Shown here one piece after another: positions 10,707 through 21,199 of a stretch of DNA of 64,000 nt (position 1 is its first letter; every line of letters begins with the position of its first letter). This DNA is from Anastrepha obliqua. Lineage: Eukaryota > Arthropoda > Insecta > Diptera > Tephritidae. The stretch covers positions 120,187,879-120,251,878 of the forward strand of contig NC_072896.1 of assembly GCF_027943255.1 (NCBI RefSeq), in the 5' to 3' direction. A program made the translations under genes and the position numbers. The notes beneath the pieces were generated by a model. The model saw only the letters and a program-made list of their open reading frames with translations. It ran no database searches and was not told the DNA's origin.

Positions 10707-11916
10707 GCGGACAGATACCTGTAAAATTTCGAAAACATTTTTTTTCATAAAATTATATTAACATTTTAATCTTTCCTTTATGCATCCTTTTAGAATGTGG
10801 CACACCTAAACGTCAAGCTTTTTTCTGCATTTCATTTGACATTTTTTAATTGCAGTCTAACTCACTTTGAACCATGAAAAGAAACATACACAATTGACCA
10901 ACATGTTAAAGTTATTCAGGCTTATTATGAAAACGGGCATTCAAATCACGCACTTCGTGAATAAAATCATCTTCAGTGATGAGGCACTTTTTCACCTCAG
11001 TGGATTCGTCAATAAACAGAATTGCCACATTTGGGCGAATGATAATCCAAGAGTGATTGCCAAAAAACCAATGCACCCACAAAGAGTGACTGTTTGGTGC
11101 GGTTTATGGGCCGGCGGCATCATTGGGCAGTATTTTTTCCAAAATGAGGCCGAATGAGGCCGGTCAGGTAGTTACTGTGAATAGTGTTCGCTATCGTGAG
11201 ATGATGACGAACTTTTTATGGCCCGAATTGGAAGATATGGATATGAACGATATGTGGTCTCAACAGGACGGTGCCACTTGTCACACAGCTAACGAAACAA
11301 TGGCTCTTTTGCGAGAAAAATTTGATGGCCGAATAATCTCACGTCTCGGCGATGTCAATTGGCCGCCAAGATCATGTGATTTGACACCGTTGGACTTCTT
11401 TCTTTGGAGTTATTTGAAAGAAAAGGTGTACGTCGATAAGTCAGCAACAATTCAAGAGCTAAAGGATGAGATAATTCGGCACATTAACGGCATAGAACCT
11501 GAATTATGCCTTTTTCGAAAAAATAATTTTTTCGAAGCAAAAATAGTAGGAAAATTCACCCCAAAATTTATTTTTTTGCTTTTTAAGCATTTAATTCCGC
11601 GATTTTTTTAAATTTTTTTAAATTCGTATCGAAATTATGACATTTTTGGTTTTTTTTGTATTCAGGTCACTGACGCCGATGCTACAATGCCCGATTGAGA
11701 AGCCCTGCTGCGCCCTTCTTGGAAGAATTGAGTGTACATCCGCCATTTTAAATGGTTAAAATAAAAAAAAAATGTTATATTATTATACATTAAAATACAT
11801 TAATTACATTAAAATAAACTGTATGCCAATTTTGAAAAAAATATATTGTCGCCTTCATTTTAAATAACTTTAAAGAAAATCAGGGAAAATATGGTCGTTT
11901 AAAGGTATCTGTCCCC
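10707..11916. mobile_element. TTAA-target element, family 1, copy A (with rosa inside)
   Basis: The ends are inverted: gcggacagatacctgtaaaa at 10707 and its counterpart (aaggtatctgtcccc) ending at 11916. The left flank is TTAA (10703-10706) and the right flank TTTA (11917-11920), an imperfect 4-bp duplication of the kind made by piggyBac and Kolobok elements. A second copy lies at 29390-30108 in the opposite orientation, and internal sequence such as aaaatggcggatgtacac is shared. The element encodes no recognisable protein of its own. A truncated rosa element sits inside it. Removing it with one flank copy restores the reading frame of the surrounding retrotransposon. Confidence 0.75.
10797..11511 (+). 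pseudogene. rosa-like DD41D mariner transposase
   Basis: Two overlapping frames (10867-11157 and 11123-11511) together carry KIIFSDEALFHLSGFVNKQN (first aspartate), MHPQRVTVWCGLWAGG, MWSQQDGATCHTA (second aspartate) and PPRSCDLTPLDFFLW (third). Forty-one residues separate the second and third aspartates, the DD41D signature of the rosa group of mariners. The N-terminal DNA-binding part is deleted, so the frame jumps from the start region to KIIFSDE. A shift lies near 11150, where gaatgaggcc is repeated. The 5' inverted repeat and the 3' end beyond HINGIEPELCL are missing. It lies inside the TTAA-target element 10707-11916. Confidence 0.85.
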
Positions 11917-11920
11917 TTTA

Positions 11921-12121
11921 TGTTTAGGAACAAACGATTACGCACGCACCAATTATAGAAGTTATTCAGCTCACACTGGAGAATGGATGAATCTTCTGGG
12001 CATTTAGTTTCATAATAGATTTTTAGATCATCCGCGAGCAGAAGAAGAAGAAATATCGTTAATGAAGCGGATAAATAGTAGCGGACCTAGGGCACTACCT
12101 TGGGGAACACCAGACGAAGCA
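11921..12121 (-). pseudogene. CR1/Jockey-like retrotransposon, RT catalytic segment
   Basis: The minus strand reads SGVPQGSALGPLLFIRFIND, the conserved reverse-transcriptase block before the catalytic motif, then DDLKIYYET with the YADD-type motif damaged by a short frame change. It continues with NWCVRNRLFLNI and joins NKCHYTSYAK across the inserted TTAA element. The matching block in the copy at 39009-40364 is GIPQGSILGPLLFILFINDI. The upstream part of the RT is missing where the RNase H-type retrotransposon starts at 12122. Confidence 0.75.
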
Positions 12122-13145
12122 ACAAAAGAATAGGTTAGGTGAGGTTGAAGCGGTTGTTCTGTGGGACAAACTCTGGCTCATAGCCCATTGTGATGCCTCG
12201 TGGGGAGATTTCTCTATTTCTCGTACAACCAGTGTGCTTTTCAAAAATTTTAGAATACCTCCTATTTCAGCGGAACTGAGATCTTCCAATTCGTTAAAAA
12301 ATTGTCTCCCTAGAATAGCAAATCTCCGTCTGTGTAAGATTGTCTCTTCCTCTTTCTCATCAAGACAACTTCTACAGAAGTCATGTGCTTGCACACCCAT
12401 CCTTTGGGCGTGCCTACCTATTAGACAATGTCCCGTTATGACTGAAATCAAAGTGCTAAGACTGTGTTTATTTTGGCTTAGCAAAGATTTTGTGCGTTTA
12501 GCACTGAGAGTCGGCCACTGTTGATGGGCGATTTTGCAGGTGGCTTCCTTACGCCATCTTTCGTTTGCTTTCCTTACGATTTCTTCAAGGATAAGTAGCT
12601 TACATGTTTGTAAGGGTATGCCTATGTCATTGTCTATGTACTCATCGGTCAACTTGGTGCCGAGTCTCACTAGTTCATCGGCTCTACAGCTGCCCTCAAT
12701 GTCGCAATGACCAGGAACCCATATTATCCTCAGGCGAAATGACTCAGCCATCTCATTAAGAGATGTGCGGTATTTCATGGCTACCTTAGAGGTGGTCGAC
12801 TGTTTTGTGAGGGATTTTATCGCCGCCTGGCTGTCAGTGAAAATGTAGATGTCATTTTCAGATATCGCATCACACTGTACCAGTGTCGCGGCTTTCGTTA
12901 TTGCCATCAGTTCGATCTGAAAGACGAAAACTGAAGGAGATTCCCAGATGCTCAGAGTATACACCTCCGCCCACCCTGGCCTCGAGCTTTGAGCCATCTG
13001 TGTATACATGGATAGACTCGCCCTGTCTTACATCGTCGCGTTCCTTCTCTTCCCTTGAGGGTAGAAGGGTCGTGAACGTTGTAATGGCAAGTGTGGGCGG
13101 GAGTGCATAGTCCACCAATCCGGGAATCTCCGAAGTGCCAGCCAG
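12122..13145 (-). pseudogene. RNase H-type non-LTR retrotransposon (LOA/I/R1 group), 5'-truncated 3' end
   Basis: On the minus strand the frame carries IHVYTDGSKLEARVGGGVYS, then after a shift LMAITKAATL, IYIFTDSQAAIKSL and RIIWVPGHCDIEGSCRADEL. These are the four acidic-residue regions of an RNase H domain, as found after the reverse transcriptase in LOA, I and some related non-LTR elements. A C-terminal zinc-finger-like tail follows (VITGHCLIGRHAQRMGVQAH, FCRSCLDEKEEETILH). The 3' end (near 12122) is ctaacctattctttt on the minus strand. It is inserted in the CR1/Jockey-like element. A close relative is at 59150-60890. The shift near 12900 makes it a pseudogene. Confidence 0.8.
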
Positions 13146-13640
13146 GATTTCGCTGTGTAATGATGAAAATGTGCTTTGAAGGCATAATAAAAGCTGGGTA
13201 ACTTTTGATTCGAATAACCGATAGAGCATCAACATCAGTACTAGTGGATGGCTTAAGCTGATTTATGCCAACAATGACATGCTCGTCAGTCAAATTTAAT
13301 AAAATTCGAAGAAAAAAAATGAGCAAAGAGATTGACAGCATCAGAAATGGAATTAGCTGAGACCTCTTTAAGATGAACGGACGCAGGTATATTTGAATAG
13401 TTTTTCGTAGATTCTATGTAACTCCAAAAGGATTTTGTATTATATTTGGAATATTGCTCTCTACATTACGAATATAATAATAGTACACAGATTTATTGAG
13501 CTTTTTGAATTGACTTCTGTAAAACACATACCGCTTACGAAAATCGGCAGCATTAGAATGCTTTTGTTTTGTATAAAACTTTTCTTCAAGTTCCTTAAAC
13601 GTTGATGCTTTGTTTAAAATTTACTTAAAAATCTAGTAAA
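13146..13640 (-). pseudogene. CR1/Jockey-like retrotransposon, endonuclease-RT linker
   Basis: The minus strand reads NAADFRKRYVFYRSQFKKLN, KSVYYYYIRNVESNI and, further on, INQLKPSTSTDVDALSVIRI and KSYPAFIMPSKHIF. This is the typical linker and RT domain 0 of CR1/Jockey-like non-LTR elements. It is the same element as at 11921-12121 and 9958-10702. About 100-150 residues of RT between here and the PQGS block are absent, apparently lost at the insertion of the RNase H-type element. Confidence 0.6.
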
Positions 13641-13848
13641 TTTTTAAAAACTCATCAAAATGTGGGCCAGTATAAAACAAGAGCCGGATAATAGATTGAA
13701 ACATTGATTTGAAACAGAGTCGCATAAACTTTAGGGCAAATATTTCGTTGACTGGCTAGCAGAAGACTTTTCTAAATGTAAATAGCCCTTGAAATTGATA
13801 AAGTTTCACTTGAAAGTCATATGAAACTTCAAAGTATCTAAAAACAAA

Positions 13849-14315
13849 CTATGAGAGACTAGAAAACAGGCCATGGAACAGGCCCTCCAGTTTTAGAGAA
13901 CAAATTTCACTCATTCTCACGACATCGGAACCCAAAACCTGTAGCCTTTCTCTAGCAAAGGCAGGACACTCACAGATAAAGTGCTCAGTGCTATCCGCCT
14001 CCTCCAAGCAAGACAGGCACATTGGGTCCTCAATGATGCCAATGATGAACATATGCTGACCCGATGGGTTGTGCCCTGTATAATACCGACCATCAACCGA
14101 ACGTCTTTCCTTCCAAATTTTAGTGCAAAGTTTGACAGTTTTCTGTTCGGACTTATCACAAAACACTTTTTTGTTCTGCAGCCTTGTGGACCGGACCATC
14201 GCTCTTTATATAAATTGCATTCATAATCGCTGAGCCACTTCATGATTCCTGCGGAATTGATTCCGATTATTGGCTCTGTGTCTTGTGGCGGAACCTCTGA
14301 TCCACGGTTGGCCAC
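13849..14315 (-). pseudogene. RNase H-type retrotransposon C-terminal region
   Basis: Two overlapping minus-strand frames give GIMKWLSDYECNLYKERW, then KTVKLCTKIWKERRSVDGRY, GHNPSGQHMFIIGIIEDPMC and LSCLEEADSTEHFICECPAF. The last part is the Cys-Cys-His-Cys knuckle that ends the ORF2 of many non-LTR retrotransposons, in the form GHN...C..C...H....CPA. The upstream RNase H and RT are absent. It differs from the family at 12122-13145, so at least two related families are present. Confidence 0.65.
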
Positions 14316-15060
14316 ACGCGTTAGTTACACCTCAAGAACAACGAAAAGGAAAAAGTTAAAATCCGCTCAAACGGCATCACAAAGGGCTATTTGACTTTTG
14401 TGGCGGGCCACCGCAATATAACCTGACTTAAACTTTGTTATTGTTCTTCAACAAGGGGAATTGACTACTGAAGGTGGCACCATTAAAAAACAGTTACTTT
14501 ATCCTGACGTCAGCTCCCTATATTGTGATTTATGTATGTATTTATGGGGAAGATACCGTGGCAAGAAAGTATGTGCGTGTGCGTATAATTTCTTGCACTT
14601 GGTTGTATCTATTGCTTTCGCCTACTATTCTTCTTCCTCTTGTTTATTTATAGATGGAGTCTTACGAAACGGCAATTTCGGAAGGCGCAATCTCTCTCTT
14701 TCTATCATTCTTGATTCTTCTGTCGAAATTTGATTAAGAACGTTCTTCAGGTAAGTTGGAAAATACTTAATATTTGCTGTTGCCGAAAACTGCAACCATA
14801 AAATTTCGCCAGCAGCATGCATTTCGCTTGCTGTAAAATGTTTGTTTGATTGTAAAATGAGAAGAAATGTCAAATTTATGAGCACCGCCCCGGAAGCAAG
14901 GATTATAGAATGCAATGTTGCGCCCTCCGAGTTCACTGTGGCGTCAGGCTCCAAGAATAAACAAACAAAAGGAAAGGGAATGACTTGTATGTGAAGAGCA
15001 AGAGTAGGCGAGAGCAATAGAAACTACCAAACACAAGAAATTATATACACACACACACAC
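14316..15060. other. intergenic, no gene recognised
   Basis: A 130-codon minus-strand frame (15017-14625) has no recognisable domain, and its plus strand is rich in TCTTC and CT runs. A CA dinucleotide run at about 15047-15062 ends the region. No transposon ends were identified. Confidence 0.4.
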
Positions 15061-15065
15061 ATTCT

Positions 15066-15738
15066 TAACACTTAACAAAAATCGACCGTCTTTAGTGAAT
15101 AGACGCAAAGTTTTGTTTCACCCCGACAACGCAAGACCTCATACCGAAAGGCAACCATTAGGCAAACTGAACGAGCTCGGATGGGAGCTAATGCCGCGTC
15201 CACCATACTCTCCGGATATTGCTCCTTGTGATTATCACATTTTCCGTGGACTTCAGTCCCTTATGAGTAACAACAAAAAAAAAATAAATAATTGGCGCGT
15301 ACACTTCTGTTAGGTGTTTGGCCGAACTCCTCCTCCTATTTGTGGTGTGCGTCTTGATGTTGTTCCACAAATGGAGGGACCTACAGTTTCAAGCCGACTC
15401 CGAACGGCAGATATTTTTATAAGGAGCTTTTTCATGGAAGAAATACACTCGGAGGTTTGCCATTGCCTGCTGAGGGGCGACCGCTATTAGAAAAATGTTT
15501 TTATTAATTTTGCTTTCACCGAGATTCGAACCAACGATCTCTCAGTGAGTTCCGAATGGTAATCACGCACCAACCCATTCAGCTACAGCGGTTGAGTAAC
15601 AACAACTACTCCTCAAAAGAAGCTATAAAAAGAGATATCGAAGCGTATTTTGGCTCCAAGGACAAACAATTTTTTGAGCAGGGAAGTAAAAATTTGCCTA
15701 AACGTTGGGAAGACATTATAAAGCCATAATTGTGAAGT
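15066..15738 (+). pseudogene. mariner DD34D transposase, C-terminal third, split by SINE
   Basis: From about 15066 the frame reads NKNRPSLVNRRKVLFHPDNA, then RPPYSPDIAPCDYHIFRGL. The second and third aspartates are 34 residues apart. The frame breaks at 15277, where a SINE is inserted, and resumes at about 15594 with SNNNYSSKEAIKRDIEAYFG, KDKQFFEQGSKNLPKRWEDI and a stop, the normal mariner C-terminus. The 5' part is cut off at the CA microsatellite. The motif HPDNARPH separates it from the mariners at 4387 and 30315. Confidence 0.85.
15277..15593 (-). mobile_element. tRNA-derived SINE inserted in mariner, with target-site duplication
   Basis: On the minus strand the element begins with a tRNA-like head. 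A box A-like tagctgaatgggttggt is followed by a box B-like ggttcgaatct at the usual internal promoter spacing. The body follows (aatagcggtcgcccctcagc, ttgtggaacaacatcaagac) and the 3' end gtacgcgccaattatttatt. It is flanked by the direct repeat gagtaacaacaa at 15265-15276 and 15594-15605, the target-site duplication from target-primed insertion into the mariner. SINEs are transcribed by RNA polymerase III and moved by a partner LINE. Four other copies or pieces lie in the window. Confidence 0.85.
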
Positions 15739-15817
15739 TTGTTTATGTTTGGTGCCATAACTTACCATACAAAATCTACTTACTAATTTTCAGTAGTTAT
15801 TTTATTTGTATTTTATA

Positions 15818-16712
15818 CAGGGTGAGCCATGTAAAATTTGCTTTTTGAATCGGCTATAAAAAAAAAAACTAATCAAAATTTTTTCAAACTTTTTTTTTAT
15901 TTTGAAGATTGAACATTGTCATTTATGAAAGAAAAATAATATCGTTCGAATGACTGCCACGACTGGCTTTACAGTAGGCCATTCTATCAACCCAATTTTT
16001 AAGCACATTTTCTATTGTTTGGGCGTCAATTTCATGAATGGCAACTTCGATTTCGTGTTTTAAAGCATCAATCGTCTCTGGATGGTTCGCATAGCATTTG
16101 ACCTTAACGGCTCCCCACAAAAAATAGTCCAACGGGCTTAAATCACAGCTCCGAGGCGGCCAATTGATATGGGAATTTCAGCTGATTATTCGGTTTTCAA
16201 AAATGGTAGCCAAAAGTTCGAGTGTAACTTTGGCAGTGTGACAAGTTGCACCGTTCTGTTGAAACAAAATGTCGTCCATGTCATCCTCTTCAATTTTTGG
16301 AAGCATGTCATGGTAACGCTCGCCATTTACTGTAACCGCGGCTCCTCGCTTATTTTAGAAAAAAATGGCCCGATGATGCCGCCAGACCAAAAACCGAACC
16401 AAACAGTGACTCTTTGTGGATGCATTTGATTCTCTACAGTAACGTGTGGATTTTCTGAGCCCCAAATCCGACAATTTTGCTTATTGACGTAGCCACCGAT
16501 GTGAAAATGAGCTTCATCAGAAAAGATGATTTTTCGGTAAAAATGTTCATCTTCGGTCAAACGATTTTCTGCCCATTCTTCAAGCGTATAGCGTCCCATT
16601 TCGTAAATGTCAAACCTTTAAGTAAATTATGAACACATTTGACATGTCATTTGTGTTACCATTCTTAAAAAAATAGGTGGTTCAAAAAGCAAACGCTATA
16701 TGGCCCTCCCTT
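15818..16712 (-). mobile_element. DD41D mariner-like element (second family)
   Basis: The ends are imperfect inverted repeats: cagggtgagccatgtaaaat at 15818 and, complementing the right end, agggagggccatatagcgt. Both are followed by a matching tttgctttttgaa block. TA lies outside each end (15816-15817 and 16713-16714). The length of about 895 bp is short for a full element because the N-terminal part of the gene is deleted. It encodes the transposase pseudogene described next. Confidence 0.8.
15923..16599 (-). pseudogene. DD41D mariner-like transposase pseudogene
   Basis: The minus strand starts MGRYTLEEWAENRLTEDEHF, joining the first residues directly to the catalytic domain, so the paired DNA-binding domain is deleted. 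KIIFSDEAHFHIGGYVNKQN holds the first aspartate. After a shift near 16350 the second motif reads ILFQQNGATCHTA, with asparagine where the catalytic aspartate should be. The third, PPRSCDLSPLDYFLWG, lies 41 codons downstream, with one TGA between. The C-terminal block IENVLKNWVDRMAYCKASRG is intact. Loss of the domain, the D-to-N change and the stop all make it inactive. Confidence 0.85.
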
Positions 16713-16714
16713 TA

Positions 16715-18600
16715 TATGTAATATTGAAGCAGGAAAACTATTTTTTGGTTTATTTTGAATTATTTTTATTTTTAAACAATATAAACTTTTTAAATACAAA
16801 ATAGAAAAACCTGTTATTTTTGGTTAAATTTTTGTGAAAAAAAACCCAGCGTCAACTGAATAATGAATAAAAATCCCAATGTGCATACATATATACATAC
16901 ATAGGTATAGTATGCATACATACATATATGTATGTGTTAATATTACAATGAATACATTTTCGGCACCCGCTCTTGTTTTCCCTTGCTCCTACCCCTACAC
17001 TGTTCAATTGAGAAGGCAGTAGCGAATTCATAATTGAGCAATAAAAAAACAGAAAAACAAAAAAAAACAAAATTCAATTAAAAGCCGAACAACTGCAACA
17101 AACGTATTTTCGAAATTTACATACAGTGAAAGTGAAAAACTTAAAATAAAATTAAACGAAATTTTAAAAAGTATAGAATATGCCCATTTACATACATATA
17201 CCTATGTAGTTGCATGTGTGCGTACATGTAAATGCTTTGATAGCCTGGCGTGCAACATGAGGCATAGCACATGTTCGCAATCGTTGCATGGGGCGACTGA
17301 ATGTGTAGGCAGACAACAACAGCCGGCAGACGGCATGCCTACAACAATACAACAACACAATTGCATTGAATATTTTGCAATTTATGAACAAATTAAATTA
17401 TGATTATTATTATGGCGATTGCGTTTGTTGCACTTACATTTGCAATTTACCGGCGTTGATGTTGTTTTTATTTGCATTTGTGTTTGAGTTCGCGTTTGTG
17501 TTTGTATTAGCATAAGTGTAGGCGTCTGCGAGTGGCAGTTTGTGTTGGTGTTGCGCGATTTGACCGCAGCACTCCCCTTAGAAGCCTACACACCTACACA
17601 CACACACACACGCGCTTATGTGCCCAAACACTGCATTATTTGTGTTACATACATTCATACTTCGTACTTTAGTAATGAGGCTATCCTTAACTTTGCACTA
17701 ATTGCATCAGTGAATGTTATGTATATATGAATGTATATGTGTGTGTATGTGTGTATGCATGTGAATGCGTAAAGTTATGCAATAATGCCAAGTGTATGTA
17801 TGTGTGTATGTATGTTTACAGTCACATCACGTGCAATCATACATACATACGCCTATACATACATACATACATACATATGTGTAAATATCTATTTTAATAA
17901 CTGCATGCGAATCAGTGTAGCTGTTACAGCACGTGTTTGTCCTTGTGCTGTGATACAGTTAATCATTTAAAATTTTAATTACTACACGTTGCATGCAACA
18001 CGCTGCCTACACCAGCACTTAACGTCGCACATACATACACCCATACGAAATTAAGCACACTTCAATAACTGTTGCAATGAGTACAGTAAAAGCGTTGCAG
18101 CGTTGCGTCTCCTTCTATCATACTTCTCTCTCTCTATCTCGCTCTCGCTCTCGCCCTGCTATGGTACTACCGTTTGGTAATGCACAGTCAACTGCTCACA
18201 TTAACCAGTAACCAAATATTTTTAATACAAAGTAAATAATTAAATGTTGTAACTGTACAAAAACAACGGGCTCTGATTGCAAATCGACAAGCTTACCTAC
18301 ATACATGCGCACTTAATGGGTGTCCTAAAAGGAGAACACGCGGCAGAAACTTATCTTCTTTAAATCTTCTTTTCCGTTTATTAAATTACCAATAAGTCAA
18401 TGATATTTGATGATCGAAAATGAAGTGGCTTTGTAGACGATTAACACTCGGTTGACCCCATCTTCGATGCTCACTCTAAGCATGCAATATCGGGTGAAAA
18501 CAAAAATTGAGCGAAAAATTTGCTCCTACTAGGTTAAGCTGCGGCTGCATTGCTTTTCAAAAAACTCAACTGCCATTCAGAAGCTCGATTAAATACCTTA
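16715..18600. other. intergenic with CATA/GTAT and CA microsatellites
   Basis: No gene was recognised. Short tetranucleotide microsatellites occur near 16885-16935 (CATA), 17720-17815 (GT and GTAT) and 17840-17876 (CATA). CA and CT runs occur near 17595-17612 and 18127-18155. The sequence is otherwise AT-rich and looks like ordinary fly intergenic DNA. Confidence 0.55.
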
Positions 18601-18615
18601 ACAAGATAATGTTCC

Positions 18616-19350
18616 TCATACGACATGCGTCGTTGTCGAGTGTATTCCTGCGTGCACACAAGCCACTGCAGTTATCTTCTTCTCGATTGGCCTGTTATTG
18701 CTTACGCGATTTTGGCTGAGTTTACCATAGCGCGCCAGTCGTTTCTTTTTCGTGCCAAGTGAAGCTAAGTTCTTCTCCACCTGATCTTTCCAACGTAGAG
18801 GAGACCTTCCTCTTCCTCTGCTACCACCAGCTGCTACCACACCAAAAACTTTTAGAGCCGGAGAGATTTGTTTTCATTCGGACGACATGACCCAGCCAGT
18901 GTAGCCGCTAGATCTATATTTGCTGCGCTATGTCTTCGTAAAGCTAATACAGCTCATCGTTCCATCGCCTGCGATATTCGCCGTTGCCAACGGGCAAAGG
19001 TTCAAAAAACTTTCGGAGAATCTTTCTCTCAAGCACTCCAAGTAACGCTTCATTGGATGTTGTCATCGTCTTAGCTACTGCGCCATACGTTGGGACGGTC
19101 ATTATGCGAGATAAAGTGTTAGTTTTATTCATCGATAGCGGACTTTACGACTCAATTTCCTACTTAGTCCGAAGTAGCTCTTGTTGGCAAGAGAGATTCT
19201 TCGTTGAATTTCCAGTGTGACTTTGTTATCGGTGTTAATGCTGTGCCCTAAATAAATGAAGTCTCTTACAACCTCGATATCATAACTGCCAAAAGTGGCG
19301 TGGTTGCCGATACGCGAGTGCGCTGTCTGTTTGCTCGATGACATGAGGTA
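18616..19350 (-). pseudogene. RTE-like non-LTR retrotransposon, RT C-terminal region
   Basis: Three minus-strand segments in successive frames give one protein tail: FIYLGHSINTDNKVTLEIQR, RRISLANKSYFGLSRKLS, then MTTSNEALLGVLERKILRKF, VGNGEYRRRWNDELY, then GSRGRGRSPLRWKDQVEKNL and ASLGTK. This order (YLG motif, LERKILR, GRPPxRWxD) is typical of the end of RTE-type and related endonuclease/reverse transcriptases. Frame changes at about 19130 and 18890, and the loss of the catalytic RT half, make it a dead 5'-truncated copy. Confidence 0.7.
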
Positions 19351-19559
19351 CTTCGTTTATCCTCGTTCGCCAAAAGACCCATTCACAGTCATAGAGCTAC
19401 AAATATTATTCCTAACGGCGGCGGAACAAGCGACACGAGCAATTATCTTTAGTAAATTCCGAGGGTTTTTAACCATAAACATAACAAATTAAATATACTT
19501 ATAGATAGTTAGGTGGAAAGATTTGAGGTTTGTACTTCGACCTATTGGTCTTTTGTGCC

Positions 19560-20250
19560 CTCCACTCATCACTGCAACTCATGCAAACCCAGTTCCCTTA
19601 TTAAACTTAAGATTGAGCCGGATTGTGCTGGCTGCAATTAACAGATGAGTCTTAACCTTCTCCTCGTTATAGCGCTGCATTCAAGGAGAAGATGTATTGG
19701 AGTCCTCGATGCTTGGTCGCAGAAACGCAATGGTCTGTGAGAATGCCCGTGAACAATCTCAGTTTATCTTTAGGGAAGGTCATGAGTTTCCTAAACCTCT
19801 TTCGATTGTAGCCCTCAATAGGGAATGGCGTAGCCCCATTTGGTGTCAGTTAATCTCCCTTAGCTTTAGATCTTCACTCCTAAGGTTCTGCTCGATAGTG
19901 TGTTGTATCATAGCAAGAAAAAACTCGGGCTCTATTAGTAAACAGACCGCAGCCTCTCTAGCCAATGCCTCCTCTATTTCGTTCACGGTTATGCTCCTGC
20001 GTCTTTGGACCTACATATGTATATAAGCCGGATGCAATTGTGTGTTCCTAACAAATTCATTTTCTCATTACACTCAAGGACCTGTGAGAACTTAATCTTA
20101 CAAGATGGCAAACTCTTCAGTGCCGCCTGACTGTTGCGCATAATGGGAATTCACTCGTTGCGGAAATTTCTGCCTAGGTTGATCTCTGCATATAGACAGT
20201 TGGCATACACCTCTTCTTGAAAAACTATTTATCCAGTTAATATAATTCTA
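19560..20250 (-). pseudogene. RNase H-type retrotransposon, RNase H to C-terminal tail
   Basis: The minus strand around 20190-20050 reads RNSQAALKSLPSCKIKFSQV and LECNEKMNLLG, the second RNase H motif (normally SDSQAALKAL) with a damaged first aspartate. Further on, near 19830-19700, are RFRKLMTFPKDKLRLFTGIL and TDHC, the region preceding the C-terminal zinc knuckle. Several stops interrupt it. It is related in layout to the fragments at 12122 and 61154 but is not the same family. Confidence 0.55.
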
Positions 20251-20559
20251 TTCTGAACGTCTTCTCAAATTTATTGACTTAGTGATAACATCTCTGGTAG
20301 CTGGGCTAGGGGGAGCTGCGGACTCAGTGATACGATGTCATGTCGAGACTATAAAGAAAATATCCTGCTCTACTTTGGTTGAAAGAAATACACAGGCTTT
20401 CATCTTAGCTCCATATTAAATTAAATTTCATAAAATAACTGAATCTGAAAAAGGTATTGCAATAAATAAAAGGCACATTAGACCTTATGATAGAAGTTCA
20501 TACATCCCTTCTGACGTAGACTCGCCATTTTGGGTAGACATTCCCTTAATGAATTTTAA

Positions 20560-20722
20560 GATCTCGACTCTGTGGAAATTAAGAATTGTACCAAATTTTT
20601 GAAAAGTACACATTGCTTTTAGGAGAGATAAGGGCTAGTTCCCCACGCAGCATCAGAATGCGCCATGAGCCTAAGTGTGTCCCACAGTGGACAACCGCTT
20701 CAAACCGAACCTAACCTAACCT
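20560..20722 (+). repeat. 3' end of RNase H-type retrotransposon
   Basis: The sequence cccacgcagcatcagaatgc, then catgagcc, tgtcccacag, acaaccgcttcaa and cctaacctaacct, matches in order the 3' end of the element at 12122-12260 read on its coding strand (cccacgaggcatcacaatgg, tgagcc, tgtcccacag, acaaccgcttcaa, cctaaccta). Here it is on the plus strand. Only the 3' untranslated end and a little upstream is recognisable. Confidence 0.6.
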
Positions 20723-21199
20723 CCCTTCACAAGCGTAATCAAATCGCACGATCGTTGTGGTCAATTCACGTTGACTTCAAGCAAGAGATTAAATTTTTAT
20801 CGGGTCATATTACACTGTGATCTCTCATATTATCTATTGTGATTGACCGTGAACCTATGATACGAAGCTTCTAATGAATTTCAGCACTTCCTCTGACTTT
20901 TTGTTCTATGTCACCAATGGATTCCATGTCACCACTTAGGCGAGTGAGTTGTCACCTTTCGCTATTCTCTGGCGATTCATGGCCTAGCTCGGAATTTATA
21001 CTAATTCTAGTTCCCTGAAATGATATCGAAGACTACAAAGCCCCGCACAGTATCCAGATAGAGTTCGTAAATCCTCTCTACCCAGGTTTAGGAGCCCACT
21101 TGGCGCTCTTATTGAAGGAAGGTAAACTTTTTTTCTTACCTAGACCCTCCATTCAGTGGCGTATGAATTCCGTGTCCTTCTGTGACATGGCATTTTGAA

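Noticed and set aside
14640..14760. possible host exon with caggtaagt splice donor on the plus strand
   Set aside because: The reading from the ATG after tatag is only 27 codons with a stop before the donor, and no partner exon is recognisable.
14625..15017. 130-codon minus-strand frame
   Set aside because: No recognisable domain; the plus strand is low-complexity CT/TCTTC sequence.
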